From Lepus europaeus (lineage: Eukaryota; Chordata; Mammalia; Lagomorpha; Leporidae): a DNA stretch of 64,000 nt. How positions within the stretch are numbered: position 1 is the stretch's first letter; the number at the start of each line of letters is the position of its first letter. The notes under the pieces are model-generated. The model did not search any database, was not told the DNA's origin, and saw only the letters and a program-made list of their open reading frames with translations. Of this stretch, positions 36,801 to 47,962 are shown in pieces. The position numbers and the translations under genes were made by a program. The stretch is taken from contig NC_084844.1 in NCBI RefSeq assembly GCF_033115175.1, positions 32,149,885 through 32,213,884 on the forward strand, read 5' to 3'.

Positions 36801-39800
36801 GAATCATAAAACCCAAATCCTCTTGAGGCAAGACAGAAAAGACAAAGGGGCTGGCGGGTTAAGCCACCGCTTGCGACACCGGCATCCCGTATCAGAGTGC
36901 CAGTTCAAGTCCAGGCTGCTCTGCTTCTAATTCAGCTTCCTACTAATGTGTCTGGGAAGGCAGTGGATGATAGCTTAAATACTTGAGTTCCTGCTACCCA
37001 TGTGGTAGAACCAGATGAAGTTCCTGGCTCATGGCTTTGGCCTGGCCCGGCCCGGCCTGGCTGCTGCAGCATTTGGGGAGTGAACCAATAAGTGGAAGAT
37101 CTCTGTCTGTCTGTGTTTCTCTCTCTCTCCCATTCTGTATCTCAAATAAATAAATTAATATTAAAAAGAAAGAAAGAAAAAGATGCAGACATGCACAACT
37201 TACAAGGGTTCTTGGGTTTCTTTTCATCTGAAAAAGAAAGTTTTAGAATTAAGAGGTTTAGGTACAACCCAATGACACTTTCAAAAAACCATAACATTCC
37301 TTTGCATGAATTTGACTCATGTTAATAAAGCTAGGTGGGGACAGAGCTGTGGCGCAGTAGGTTAAGCTACAGCATGTGGCACCAGCATCCCATCTGGGCA
37401 CAGGTTTGAGTCCCGGCTGCTCCACTTCCAAACCAGCCCCCCACTAATGCGCCCGGGAAAGCAGCGCAAGATGATGGCCCAAGTGCTTAGGCCCCTGTAC
37501 CCGCATAGGAGACATGGATGGATGTCCTGGCTCCTGGCTTCAGCGTGGCCCAGCACTGGCTGTCATGGCCATTTGGGGTGAACCAGCAGATGGAACATCT
37601 CCCTCTTTGGCACTGTGCCTTTTAAATAAGATGAATCTTAAAAAAAAAGACCCCACCCACCCCCATCCCCCATGCTCATAGGTTCATGGAAGCCGCACTC
37701 CCAGTAAGCCAGGGGGCTCCAGATCATTATTGCCCAAGTTTGACAGACAGAGCCCGAGGACCATCTTCCCACCCCAGTGCCTGCCCTGCCGGTGGGGGGC
37801 AGAAGCGGATGCCCCTCCACTCTAAAGCCAAAGCTTTCTCCAGTCAAGGTTGGGCTCCCTGTGGTGATGGAAGGAACTGTGCCCATCTGGAAGCAGCAGA
37901 CCCCGCGAGTGTCTGAGCCAGGGCACAGGCCAGCCATGACCTTGCTGTAGCTATGGGGACACAGCAGGGCTACTTACATGACACCTTCTTCCCAGGGTGT
38001 GAGGGTTTGATCTTTCCCTGTGTTGGATGGTCTCCAGAGCCACCTGTGCCAGAGAAGAAAGCTCAGTAGACACGGCTCTTCCCCACCCGCCCTAGCAGCC
38101 TGTGTGCCAGGGCAGGCAGGCAGAGGGTTTGCAGGCAGCTGCTTCCACTGACTTTCCTCATCCAGTCACCAGCAAGGGACAGAAACAAAGGAAGAGCACG
38201 ACCAGGTTAGCGTGTTCCTTCTTTTCTCTGGCTTAAGGTGCAGCTGGGGTCAAGCCTGATCGCCACCAGCATCCAGGTCTGTGACCTCGAGACCTCTCTA
38301 ACTTTGGGGATGACACCCACGTGAGATGAAGGTGCCTGGGGTGGCATGGAGGTAGGGTCACTTCTGGTTCCCCCCACAGCAGCTGGAACCCCTACAAGTC
38401 ACTCCCCCAGTGGAGCTGCACCACCACTTGTCTCAGAAGCCCTTCTGCAGGGACATTCAAGTGGCCAAGTTGAAGTCCAAGCCTACGCCCTGGATGACAC
38501 ATAAGGTTCTGTGTGAGGTGCTGTGGGACAGTGTTGAATGAGAAACAGACATAGCCCCTGCCCTCAGAGACCGCAAGCTGGCAGGGCAGACAGACAGCAA
38601 TTCAAGGGAGAGTAAAAAGACGCATGTGCCTGAAAGCATGGTAAGACTGCAGGACCAAGCGTAAGGCGTGGCAGTGGTAGCAGGGATGTCAGCTGAGAAA
38701 TGTGATGTCTGAACCGCGCTTCAAAGGGTGAGGAGTTAACGGTGCAGGTGGCAGAGTGTCAGGCTTCTGAGAAGTGGGAAGAGAGCACGTACCAAGGCCC
38801 TGTGGCAGGAAGCTTCGCATAGTGGAAGAACTGAATGCAGAGCGATGCATGGGGAGAGGATGGGGGCACCGTAGCATTGGAGAGACAGACAAGGCCTGAC
38901 CTGGCTTGTAGGCCAAGGTCAAGGGTCTGGCAACCAACAGGAATGGAAAGCCTTTGAAAGGGGAAGAAGAGATAGGTCCCAGGAGGTGAGACCTGAATCC
39001 TGACAAGCTCCCTCTGGCTATAGCAGTAGACGCACAGAGACCATTAAGGAAGTTGCCACAGTCATGGGGTACAGGTGACGGCAGCAGACAGCAGGTGAGT
39101 GAGAGGGGCACTGGGACCAGTGGACTAACTTGGGAAAAATTAAAGAGGTGAGGCCTGCAATGGATGGACATGGGGGACAGGATGAGGGGGGCTGCTGAGG
39201 AGGAAGTCCAGGTTTTATGGGTTCTCAAACTCATCATTCCCTCACCAAACACACTGACAACCCTGAGTCTACTCAGAACCCGTGCAAGCTGGCTTCGGGG
39301 TCACAGACAGAGCCTGTCCTGGAAGTCCTATTACAACATCAAGCCTCATACCATGTTTCATGGCAACATCAATGTCAAGATAAAGCAAAGACTTCACCTG
39401 GCAAATGGAAGGCGACCCCTGGAATGCCAACCCCAAAGCTCTGGGTCACGTGTCCCCACCCCCACCCCTGCCCTGGCCAAAACACCGAGCAGCTCACCCC
39501 GGCTCAGAGTTCTGCAGGGGACAGCATCAGGGCTGCTAGGGGTTACCTGGGCCTGGGGCCTCCTTGGGCTTCTTCTCCTGGAGCTGCCTGGTAGCCCGCT
39601 TCAGCTCATTTTTGAGGTCCAAGGTGCCCTGGTAGACGCAATGTATCAGCTCATGATTCAGCTCCACGTTGGGGACGTACACTGGCTTCGTCACGATTCC
39701 TTGCAGTTTTGACGCTTTCTGGAAGAAGCCAGGGGATTAGTGCAGGCAGCTCCAGGGAGGCCAGTGCCTCGGGAAGAGTTTCCCTGGGCCTACGGTGCTA

Positions 39801-42800
39801 ACTTCAGGCAGCCTACTCCAGCACAGGCCGGAAGTCACCCAAAGTTGAGGCGCCACTTTAAGATCCAGGAACCTGAAGCTGGAAGGAACCTCAGAGGTTT
39901 CTCATCTTATAGGTGGGGAAGCTGAGTTCTAGGCACGATAAGCGGTCTCCTGGGAAATCCACCATTTCCCGGCACTGACACGACTGGGAGTGAGGCTGTC
40001 TGGGCCTCAGGACCAAGCTCTTCCCACTCCTCTTGCTGGGTATGGAGAAGAGGCAGTGGTGGCCAGGGCCAGGTCTATCCTGCAACCTCTGAGAATGGAC
40101 AGCGCCATCCAGCGGGTGCAGAGTTGGGCCAGGACACGTCCTGGGGGAAGGCAGCGCCTGACGGAAGGTCGCAAACTTTTAGACCAAACACGGCCACGCA
40201 GCATCAAGAGCCCTGGCTGTGGACTCAGAAACCTTCCCAGAGGTCGAGGCAGCGTCCTCGACAAACAGGTGTGAGCACTTGGGATGAAACCGAACGCCCT
40301 CCAGCCTGGGCTTCATGCACAGGGAGAGGCTCCCACCGCTCCTGTACTCTCCCCAGGACCTGCGCCTTTCAAGGGTGGTGGCAGGGAACCCAGATGCCCT
40401 ACCAGGCCCACTGTGCTGGACACTAGAGACGTGAGGAGCAAGGGAACAGGATGGGTTACCATGGCAACAGACATGACACATTGCCACCAGTGCTCCAGGA
40501 GAGGCAGGGGGACATGCTCTGCAATATCCATCAAGGCAAGAAAAAAAGGATCCCAAGAAGACGGGGAAACCGGAGCTGGCCTTGGAAGGAGGACGTGGCG
40601 TCCAGGGACGAGGAGTCAAGCATGGCATTTCGCCCAGTGCCCACTCCATCTGGGAATGGTGATGCCCCCCCGTGGTCATGACACAGGACATGGGCTGGGA
40701 GAGCAGGTGGCAAGACACGAGGCTGCTGGCCAAGGCAAGATCTGGTCGCCAAGAACCTTGTGGGCCACATGAAGGGGGAGGGAGCCACGAAGGGCAGGGG
40801 CCTGGGGGCAGTGAAGAGGAAGGCAGGAAAGAGGCAGAGGATGGGGTGTGACGAAGGCAGGATTCTAAGACGGCCCCCAAGATCCCCGTTCCCTCTGGGG
40901 GACACACCCCATATAATCCTTGGTCTTTGAGGGGGAGCAGAGGGGGATGTGGCAGGATATCACTCCCATGATTGGGTTATAAGCAGAGGCAGGAATGTTA
41001 CCAGTGTAACTGAGACCCCCCACTCAGGGGCCAGCATTGTGGCGCAGTGGGTTGATCACTGATTGTGAGGCCAGCCTCCCGTACTGGAATGCTGGTTCAA
41101 GTCCTGGGTCCTCTGCTTCCATCCAGCTTTCAGAGGGTGTTCCCAGGCAACAGAGTCTGGCCCGAGTGCGTGCGGCCCTGCTCCCCATGCAGGAGACCTG
41201 GAGGGAGTTCCTGGCTCCTGCCTTTGACCCGGCCTACACCTGGCTATTGTGGCCATTTGGGGAGAGAAACAACAGATGGAAGATCTGTCTTTCTCTGTGT
41301 ATGTGTGTCTTCTTCTCTCTCTATCACGCTGCCTTTCAAATAAATAAATCTTTAAAAAGAAACAAACAACAAAAAGACCCCAAATCAGTTGACCTGGAGT
41401 TCATCCAAAGGGGGATTTTTCGGGTGAGCCAGACTTAATCAGGTAAAAGTCCTCAAAAGGGGGACCAGGCCTTCCTCGAGGGAGCAGCTCTCCTGCTAGC
41501 TTTGAAAGAAGGAAGCTACCAAGCTGGGAGAGGCCTTGGCTGACAGCCAGCAAGGAGGGGACGACCTCATTCCTTCAACCCTAAGGAAATGAATTCTACC
41601 AACAACGGCCACGCCATGTGTGCTCCCTCAGATGCTGGCGTCGTGAGCCCCTGCGCAGACGAAGACGTGCCCACACTCAGGGGCCAGGGAGCCACTGAGC
41701 AGCTCTTCTAAGCCCTGGGGCTGCGGTACGTTTTGAAGTCGTGTCGCAACCCAGCAAACTCAGAGATACTTCTGTTGACCTCTTCCAGCCCAACGGCGCC
41801 AGGCCCCACCGTATCGCTTCCAGACCCGGTGGTCCCGGGCCCTGCCACCCACCTCCAGAAACTCAAACTCGTCCCCTTCCTTGAGGCCGTCCTCGATCTT
41901 CTCCTTCAGGGCCTGGATCTCACTCTTCTTCTTGAGGAGCACCTGATGAATGGTGTCCAACTTGCCGTGCACTCTCTTCTCCTCTTCCTTTATCTTTCGA
42001 GTCGAGCTGGCCTCCGAGGCATCGATGAGAGCCTTGATTTCCAGGTATTCTTGTCGCAGCTGCTCTATCTTCCTGTTTGTAGCCTCCTAAGAGGGCCGAG
42101 GCAAGAGAAGAACCGTGAGATTGGCAAAAAAAAAAAAAAAAAGCTACAGCTTCCATCCCAAGGTGGGTGAGGCAGAGCACCAGAAACTCTGACTCGTGCC
42201 CTGTAGCAGTAGGAGCCAGCACAGCCACCCTGGGCAGCAACCAGGCAGTCTAGGAAATTCGGAGGCGTTTGTGTCCGATGCGCGGCGGCTGCGATCCCAG
42301 GAAAGCACTCTGGGAAAATGCGCAGACACCTGCCTCAGAGACACACACAAGAATGTTCAGAAGCGACACGCTTTGAAACAGCGAGAACCTGGGAACAACC
42401 CGGAAACCTGTCAGCAGAAGACTTGAAACTGAGAGCTATTCACAGGATGGAAAGCCAAATGGTTATGAGAATTAATCAACTGGGGCCATGCAGGAATAGA
42501 GCTCCAAGAGAGAAACACAACTTGAAGAAGACACAGACTTGGAGAAGCAGCTGTTCATGTAAAGCTGCGAAACAAACAGAAGGGCAGAATCAATTGCTAC
42601 AGAATACATACGTGCACGATAACACGTAAAGAAATGCACGGAGGGGCCGAGAACTGAGCCTCGCAGCTGAAGTGCCAGTCAAGATGCCTGCATCCCACAC
42701 CAGGGTGCCTGTGCTCCATTCCCAGCCCTTGAGACGTGGCTAGTCCAAATCAAGATGCATTAGCAGACGCCAGCGTTGTGGCGCAGCAGGTCAACCTGCA

Positions 42801-45800
42801 GCCCGAGACACAGGCATCCCATGTGGGTGCCGGTTCGAGTCCCAGCTCCCTGCTAATGCACCTGGGAAAGCAGTGGAAGATGGCCTGAGTGCTTGGGCAC
42901 CTGCGCCACATGAGAGACTGTGATGAATTTCTCAGCTCCTGGCTCTCGCCTGGCCCAGCCCTGGCCCAGCCCTGGCCACTGTAGCTATTTGGGGAGTGAA
43001 CCAGCAGATGACAGACCTCTCTGTCTCTCCCTCTCTCTGTCTGTAACTCTACCTCTCAAATAAATAAAAAATCTTAAAAAAAAAAAAAATACTTCTTTCC
43101 TATCTTTTTTCCTGTACTCCCTGCAATGGATCCAATGCTGCCTTCCCTCCCTATCCCCCGACACCTGCCTCCCAGCAAAGGGTCTTTGCAGATATAATTA
43201 AACTAAGGATCTCAACATGAGATCACCCTGATTACACTGGTGGGCCCTAAATCTAAAGACAGGTGTTTTGTTTTTATTTGACAGGTGTTTGGAGACACAA
43301 AGGGGAAGGAAGGGGAGACTGGAGCCATGCAGCCACGAAGCCATCAGCCTGAGGGGCTGGAGCTGGGAGAGGCAAAGATGGCGTCTCCGTCAGAGATGTC
43401 AGAGGCAGTGTGACCCCGCCCATGCTGTGACTGACCCCGCCCATGTTGTGATTTTGGACTTCCGGCCTCCAGAACTGTGAAACAATGAGTTTCATTTGTT
43501 TCAGTCGCCAAGGCTGTGGCAATTTGTTACAGCAGCCCCAGGAAACAACACTCTTTTTAGAGAAGACGAAACTCTAGTGGATATTGGTTTCCTGTTTTTC
43601 TCCTAATTCAGATCATAATCATTTCTTTATATTCCTACATTTTAGTTCTTTTTTTAAAATGCTTATTTATTTGAAAGGCATAATAACAGAGAGAGGGAAA
43701 GAGAAAGAGAGCAAGCAAGCTTCCATCCACTGGTTTACTCCCCAAGTGCCTGCAACAGCCAAGGCTGGGCCAGGCAGACACCAGGAGCCCAGAACTCTGG
43801 GTCTTCCATGAGGACAGCAGGGACCCAAGCACTTCAGCCAATACCTGCTGCCTCCCAGGGTGCACACCAGCAGAAACTGGATCAGAAGCAGGGGAGTCGG
43901 GACTCGAACCAGCACTCTGATATGGGACGCGGGTATCCCAAGCAGTGGTTTAACCACTGTACCACAGCAGCCACCCCCAGCTCAAGTTCTGAAGGTTCCC
44001 CCACGGTTGAGCCTGTGGGTGGTTTTCAACTTGGGTTTGCAAAGGGTCTCTCCTGAGCACACAGTGCTTTTGCTTGCTTTGCAAGTCTGGTGCTGAATTC
44101 TGATGCTTGTGAGCGCACCCAACACCAGCCTTGTCAAGTTCAGCGCTGCCCCTATCCTGCCTGGGGGCCCCAGGGCCGGGCTGGTAGACAAGGGCCTGGC
44201 CACTCACCTGCACACCCTGCTGCCTGGCTTGCACATCCTCTAGCGCTTTCGACGCCCCGTTGATCTGACTGTACATGATGGTGAGTTTGTACCTCAGCTT
44301 GTTCTGCAGAGAAAACACACAAGGGTGAGACAGCTCCTCGTCAGCCTTGCCCCCAACACCAGGTGCCATGCCCTGAGTCTGTCCCACAGGGGCTCGGCCA
44401 CCCCATGTCTTACCTGGGTAGAGCTTTCTGAAGCAGTCCATCACCCTTTAGGGGGGCCGCACAGTAAGGAAGCTCAGAGAACAGGATGTGGGGTCAGACG
44501 GACCCAGCTCAAGTCCCAGTTTGCAGCTGTACCGCTCTCACCACCTCAGTTTCATTGGCCATAAAAGAGATACAACTGCTCCCACCCCATAGGGCTATCA
44601 GGAGGATTACCCGGAACAACGCACCTGCCCATACCTGGGACTTCACCAGGTAGGAAGTTAGAGATCAGCCCGTGTGTGTGTGTGTGTGTGTAGCCTAAAG
44701 TCAACAAAGCACCAGAGGAGGGAAGGGGGCAGCCTCCAGCAGCACGGGTCTCCACATTGCAAAGTCCTGTCCACAGCCCTGAGAACTCTGCAGGTGATCC
44801 CCGCCTGCCCTCCTGCCCAGCGCCAAGTGGGCTGCCCAGCCTGATGACACTGGGAAATAAAACCCTGGGAGGAACTGTACCTATTTCACCCAGCAAACTC
44901 TCTTTCCAGAAGAAGATGGGCGAGGGGAAGGAGACAGATGGGAAGAACTGGACCCCATTGCCTTACAAACCCCAGTCTTCATGTAAACTGGACATTCTCA
45001 GATTCCATCTGGAGAGGGGCCCATCTGCTCTGACAGATGCCCTACCTTGCTACCTACCTTACTTACCACTACTCTGTCTCACGTCTGAACTCTCTTGTAC
45101 AAACTTTTATTCCACTCATTTCTGCTAGCATCTTCAGGCCTACCCATTTTACAGCTGACAACACCAAAGAGAGGAGAATAAAAAGGTGGCCACGCCGGCA
45201 TGGAGGCAGAGCCACCCGGGACAGCTGCTTCGGTGATGGCTCAATCCTCCCACGGCCAACAACCAGAAAAGCAGACAGAAAACCGAAGGGGAAGGCAGGG
45301 GGGGATTGCTAAAAGAGAAGGGATTGTGGAACCACAATCCTGGAGATCCACAATCCTGGAGGAGAGCTGGGCGAGCCTTTGTCAGCTTCAGGGCGACAGG
45401 GGACAACATTCCAAGGCTCGCCTGGCCACCCTGTGGGCTGGGACCACCAACGTTAGGAAAAAGGTCGACACAGCCCACAGAGGCCAAAGTCCAGGCGTCA
45501 ACAATGCAGCCCCCCAAACTCAGTGAAGCTCATTCAGAACTGCCTGGCCCCGGCTGCCTCCGGAAACAAAGGCACGTTACGCATCACCAGTCTCCCAGAC
45601 TGCCAGACCTCTGCTCAGACGGAGCCGAGCGCTGCGGCACAGAAGTGGGGAGGGAAGTCACGGCCGCCGCTGTCGCGGCAGCTGGCATTTCTGACCTGCC
45701 GCGACTTCCACACCGCTTTCCACACGTTCATGTATTTACAGCGCAGAACAACGCCATGCGGTTGGAACAACCCAGCCTCCACAGAGGCAGGCACTGAGCC

Positions 45801-47773
45801 ACGGGGCAATTAAGCGACTTGCCAGAGGCCACACTGCTGTTAACTGGCACAGCTCAAACCCTGGGATTAAAATGAACACACACAACCCAATCTGAGCATG
45901 CCAGAAATGTCTAGGAAAAACACATTTCCTTCCCTTCGCAAGCTGTATCAACACTCCCTGGCCCTCCCTTCTTCCTTGCTGCCTCTCCCACTCTACCTGA
46001 GCTATTCGGGACCCACCCTCACCTTAAATCTAGGACCCATGACGTGTCAGACTCAACCTCTGTGACACGGGCCCTCCTCCTGGCTTGGAACAGCGGCTGA
46101 GATAGCGTGTGGGCCACAGGCCACACCCAGCCAGATCACATGCCTCAAAGCCAGCTTCTAAACTCAGGGGAAAAGACCAGAGGAGCCCAGCTCAGACCCA
46201 GGGAAGCAAAGAAGGGCTGCGGCCAGATGGGAGCCAGGCCTATCCCCTGGGCCCGGCAGTCCTGCCACCCCACCCCCCAGGCTCAGGTCTCCTTTGGCAG
46301 CATGAGGCCAGGCCTTGTTCTTTGTCCTCCTGGATATGAAATGCAGTCAGACGCCGCCGGGGAGCTGGGACTGCATAAGCAAAGTGGGTGGATGACACCT
46401 TACCCCGCTCTGCTGTGAGTCCACAGAGGGCAGGTACGGTTTCCCCAAAACTACTGAAACCAGCACAGGTCTAGAAGGCCCTGAGCGACTCACCTAGTCC
46501 CTCCTCCTACCACCCAGGAGGACCCAGGAGGACCCAGGAGCAGGGCCAAAGCCCAGCTCAGTCACACCAGCACAGCGTGGGGTCACCTCCAGGGACTCTG
46601 CCCACCCTCCCAGGTCACTAGATGGAGGCTTGGGCCACTTGAGGATGTCCCCCGCTCTGGACTCCACAGACCTGGATAGGAGGCTGGTCCATGGGGAGAA
46701 ACTGCAAATTGTGAGTCAGACCTACACCTGCTGGGCCACAATGCTTATGCCCCAGCTAAATTAACACCCACGGACCTCGGTTCACTCAACTACGAAACGA
46801 AACTGAGAATAATCACCTCCCAGGTGCCGCCAGAAATCCATGAGGGCAGAGAGGTGAGCTCCAGGGTTCCTATACGACGGCTCAAAACCCTCTCCCAAAG
46901 ACCTAAGCAGATAAGTGCAGGTTTCAAGCAAGCCAGCTCTCCCGCAAGTATTCCCTCTGTTAAATGGGTTTATGGCTGGGGCACGGGCCATGAGCGGGGA
47001 GGGCTGCACAACCTCCCAGCTCTTTCCTGCTCTGTCGCTGGGGATACCCCTACTCCAACTCAGGCCCAGCGAGGCCTCCCTCCCCAGGGGATCCGGGGCA
47101 TGGCGGCCTCTCTGCAGCGCCCAGCGGGCCCACGCTTCCCTCCCGCCCCCACCCCCCACCCCCGCCAGCCTACCTCCAGGTCAGCGCTGGCCTGACTCAG
47201 GGACATGGGCGAGCAGGTCTTGTGCTCTATCACGCAGACGTGACAGATGCACTCGCCGTGCTCCGGGCAGAAGAAGTCCCGCAGGCGGTTGTGCTGGGGA
47301 CACTTGCGGCGCTGCAGGTCGCGCACGGGCGGCTGCAGCGGGTGGTCCCGGAAGGCGGGGCTGTCGAGGTGCGGCCGCAGGTGCTCCTGGCAGAAGGAGG
47401 CCGTGCACACGAAGCACGTCTTCACGGCGGGCTCCTTCAGGCAGTGGTCGCAGGCCACCTGGGCGACCGTGCTGGGGGCCGCGCTGCGCACGGGCGGCGT
47501 CCAGCCGTCGCCGGGCGCCCGGGCCTGGTCCTGCTCCACTATCGCGAGCCGCTCGACCACGGAGCACAGCACCGTGTTCTTGTGCAGCTGCGGGCGCACC
47601 TGGTAGCTGGTGCGGCACTGAGGACAGCGGAACGGCGGGCCCTGGACGGCCCATGTGTCGTCCAGGCACGAGCGGCAGAAGTTGTGGCCGCACGGGGTGG
47701 TGACCGGCTCCTTGAAGGGCTCCAGGCAGATGGAGCACGACAGCTCTTCGGCTAAGGGCAGCAGCTCCGCCAT
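33307..47773 (-). CDS. TRIM25: TRIM25 (EFP), E3 ubiquitin/ISG15 ligase, complete coding region in nine exons
   Basis: RING-type E3 ligase that adds K63-linked ubiquitin to RIG-I and acts in interferon signalling; it also ligates ISG15 and binds RNA (family knowledge). Nine exons (47773-47174, 44303-44208, 42086-41853, 39718-39547, 38043-37978, 37227-37204, 36593-36489, 36403-36305, 33830-33307) join in phase to 639 residues; human is 630. Order: RING (C13-C53: C13, C16, C28, H30, C33, C36, C50, C53), B-box 1 (from C108), B-box 2 (from C158), coiled coil (~190-310), a variable Pro/Lys-rich linker, and PRY-SPRY (~448-639). K118 matches human K117, a reported modification site. The C-terminus ends SICF, two residues shorter than human SICSPK. 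A CpG island covers exon 1. No frame disruption is seen. Confidence 0.97.
33908..34205. repeat. diverged ATCC/CATT tetranucleotide satellite
   Basis: About 300 bp of interrupted catccat, ccatccaaccaacc and cattcatc units on the + strand, in the TRIM25 intron just upstream of the last exon's acceptor. Confidence 0.85.
34206..36304. other. TRIM25 intron 8
   Basis: GC-rich intron between the SPRY exon and exon 8. Two long reverse frames (228 and 248 codons, 35407-36153) are Pro/Ser-rich and overlap each other in different frames, as expected of GC-rich non-coding DNA. Confidence 0.55.
36305..36403 (-). CDS. TRIM25: TRIM25 exon 8: linker before SPRY
   Basis: 99 bp from the split Ala codon through [20 protein letters not shown] to KSRPELLE, then one base of Tyr. 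The acceptor is cctctgcag, followed six bases later by a second CAG in frame. The donor is gtgagt. [11 protein letters not shown] matches human [11 protein letters not shown]. Confidence 0.93.
36489..36593 (-). CDS. TRIM25: TRIM25 exon 7: Pro/Ala-rich linker
   Basis: 105 bp encoding [18 protein letters not shown] through FGAPGQF to PADAEG. The donor is gtgagt. The acceptor is a tandem CAG|CAG, so either NAG could be used with a one-residue difference. The FGAP core matches human TFGAPEQL. Confidence 0.92.
36847..37185 (+). mobile_element. C-SINE beside the TRIM25 microexon
   Basis: Head ggggctggcgggttaagcc, tail ctcaaataaataaattaat plus (aaag)n. Ends about 19 bp from the microexon boundary at 37204. 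Confidence 0.87.
37204..37227 (-). CDS. TRIM25: TRIM25 exon 6: 24-bp microexon of the lysine-rich linker
   Basis: 24 bp between a strong acceptor (ctttctttttcag, reading - strand) and a perfect gtaagt donor. In phase it adds YEKKPKNP between KKVS (exon 5) and SADAVPP (exon 7), where human has SKEEKKSKKPPP. Phase 1 at both edges means skipping it keeps the frame. With it the gene has nine exons, as in human. It is too short to appear as an open reading frame. Confidence 0.88.
37336..37652 (+). mobile_element. C-SINE in TRIM25 intron 5
   Basis: Head ggggacagagctgtggcgcag, tail ttttaaataagatgaatctt plus A-run. It lies about 100 bp on the other side of the microexon. Confidence 0.85.
37978..38043 (-). 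CDS. TRIM25: TRIM25 exon 5: linker
   Basis: 66 bp encoding [22 protein letters not shown] and the first base of the next codon. The acceptor is ggcacag and the donor gtaagt. It ends in the KKVS motif that in human leads into the lysine-rich RNA-binding segment. Confidence 0.92.
38044..39546. other. TRIM25 intron 4
   Basis: About 38,530-39,110 has the pattern of an old mammal-wide repeat ('aaggccctgtggcagg', 'ttgtaggccaaggtcaag'); family not assigned. No gene is seen. Confidence 0.4.
39547..39718 (-). CDS. TRIM25: TRIM25 exon 4: end of coiled coil, linker start
   Basis: 172 bp, 57 codons plus one base, from [16 protein letters not shown] to [10 protein letters not shown]. The acceptor is cttccag and the donor gtaacc. 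The N-terminal half aligns with human KASKLRGISTKPVYIP. Confidence 0.95.
39719..41027. other. TRIM25 intron 3, distal part
   Basis: Non-repetitive-looking GC-rich sequence. The 242-codon reverse frame at 40179-40907 has no conserved features. Confidence 0.45.
41028..41372 (+). mobile_element. C-SINE
   Basis: Head ggggccagcattgtggcgcag, tail ttcaaataaataaatcttt. Partial target duplication around gacccc...cag on both sides. Confidence 0.87.
41853..42086 (-). CDS. TRIM25: TRIM25 exon 3: coiled coil
   Basis: 234 bp, 78 residues from [14 protein letters not shown] to DEFEFLE. The acceptor is ctcttag and the donor gtgggt. Heptad-type Leu/Ile/Lys/Glu composition typical of the TRIM coiled coil. 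Confidence 0.95.
42640..42735 (+). mobile_element. C-SINE relative, 5' fragment
   Basis: gaggggccgagaactgagcctc head with ccacaccagggtgcctg core. It breaks off before the 42769 copy. Confidence 0.55.
42769..43092 (+). mobile_element. C-SINE
   Basis: Head acgccagcgttgtggcgcagc, small internal duplication of ctggcccagccctggcc (42952-42978), tail ctcaaataaataaaaaatctt. Confidence 0.87.
43650..43978 (-). mobile_element. C-SINE
   Basis: tgcttatttatttgaaaggc reverse tail, full core, end accacagcagccaccccc. Confidence 0.86.
44208..44303 (-). CDS. TRIM25: TRIM25 exon 2: coiled coil
   Basis: 96 bp, 32 residues from [20 protein letters not shown] to QQGVQ. The acceptor is tctctgcag and the donor gtgagt. 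The first two codons give Asn-Lys where human has Ala-Thr; the rest is closely conserved. Confidence 0.95.
44475..44655 (+). mobile_element. MIR
   Basis: cctcagtttcattggccataaa, gagatacaactgctcc, atagggctatcaggaggatta order as in the MIR core and 3' end. Confidence 0.65.
44672..44691. repeat. (GT)10 microsatellite
   Basis: Uninterrupted GT dinucleotides in TRIM25 intron 1. Confidence 0.95.
44692..47173. other. TRIM25 intron 1, large part
   Basis: Holds a reverse MIR (about 45,690-45,865), a forward MIR-like stretch (about 46,690-46,850) and a short aggaggaccc tandem (46516-46536). The rest is unassigned. No extra coding exon is needed, because exons 1 and 2 join in phase. Confidence 0.5.
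47174..47773 (-). CDS. TRIM25: TRIM25 exon 1: RING and both B-boxes
   Basis: 600 bp, 200 residues, starting [16 protein letters not shown] in a Kozak-like GCC context. The donor is gtaggc at 47173. The C3HC4 RING is intact (C13/C16, C28-H30, C33/C36, C50/C53). B-box 1 starts [13 protein letters not shown] and B-box 2 [15 protein letters not shown]. It is very GC-rich. Confidence 0.97.
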
Positions 47774-47834
47774 GGCGCTCCTGGGGACGGCACGGGATCC
47801 GGAGCGCCGAGCGACTGCCCAGAGGCTCCCGGGG

Positions 47835-47842
47835 AAACGAAA
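47835..47842 (+). promoter_or_regulatory. TRIM25: IRF-type interferon response motif near TRIM25 start
   Basis: AAACGAAA within ggggaaacgaaacc, about 65 bp upstream of the TRIM25 start codon, fits the IRF core AANNGAAA. It does not fit a full ISRE (GAAANNGAAA), because the two GAAA units are one base apart. TRIM25 is interferon-inducible, so the position makes sense. Confidence 0.45.
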
Positions 47843-47947
47843 CCTAGCCGGGGAAGGCGTTGCCCGCGCCTGCCAGGAAGTCGCTTGGGGGCGTGCACGG
47901 GGCGGGCCGCTCGCGGCCCCGGGAAGCCCGAGCTCGCCGAGGTCCCA

Positions 47948-47962
47948 GTCGCCCCCTAGCGG
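47948..47962 (-). promoter_or_regulatory. CTCF-like motif upstream of TRIM25
   Basis: The - strand reads CCGCTAGGGGGCGAC, close to the CTCF core CCASYAGRKGGCRS with about two mismatches, at the upstream edge of the CpG island. Confidence 0.4.

Noticed and set aside
46915-47703. 262-codon open frame on the + strand
   Set aside because: It is antisense to TRIM25 exon 1; the Arg/Gly/Pro-rich product is what GC-rich complementary sequence gives.
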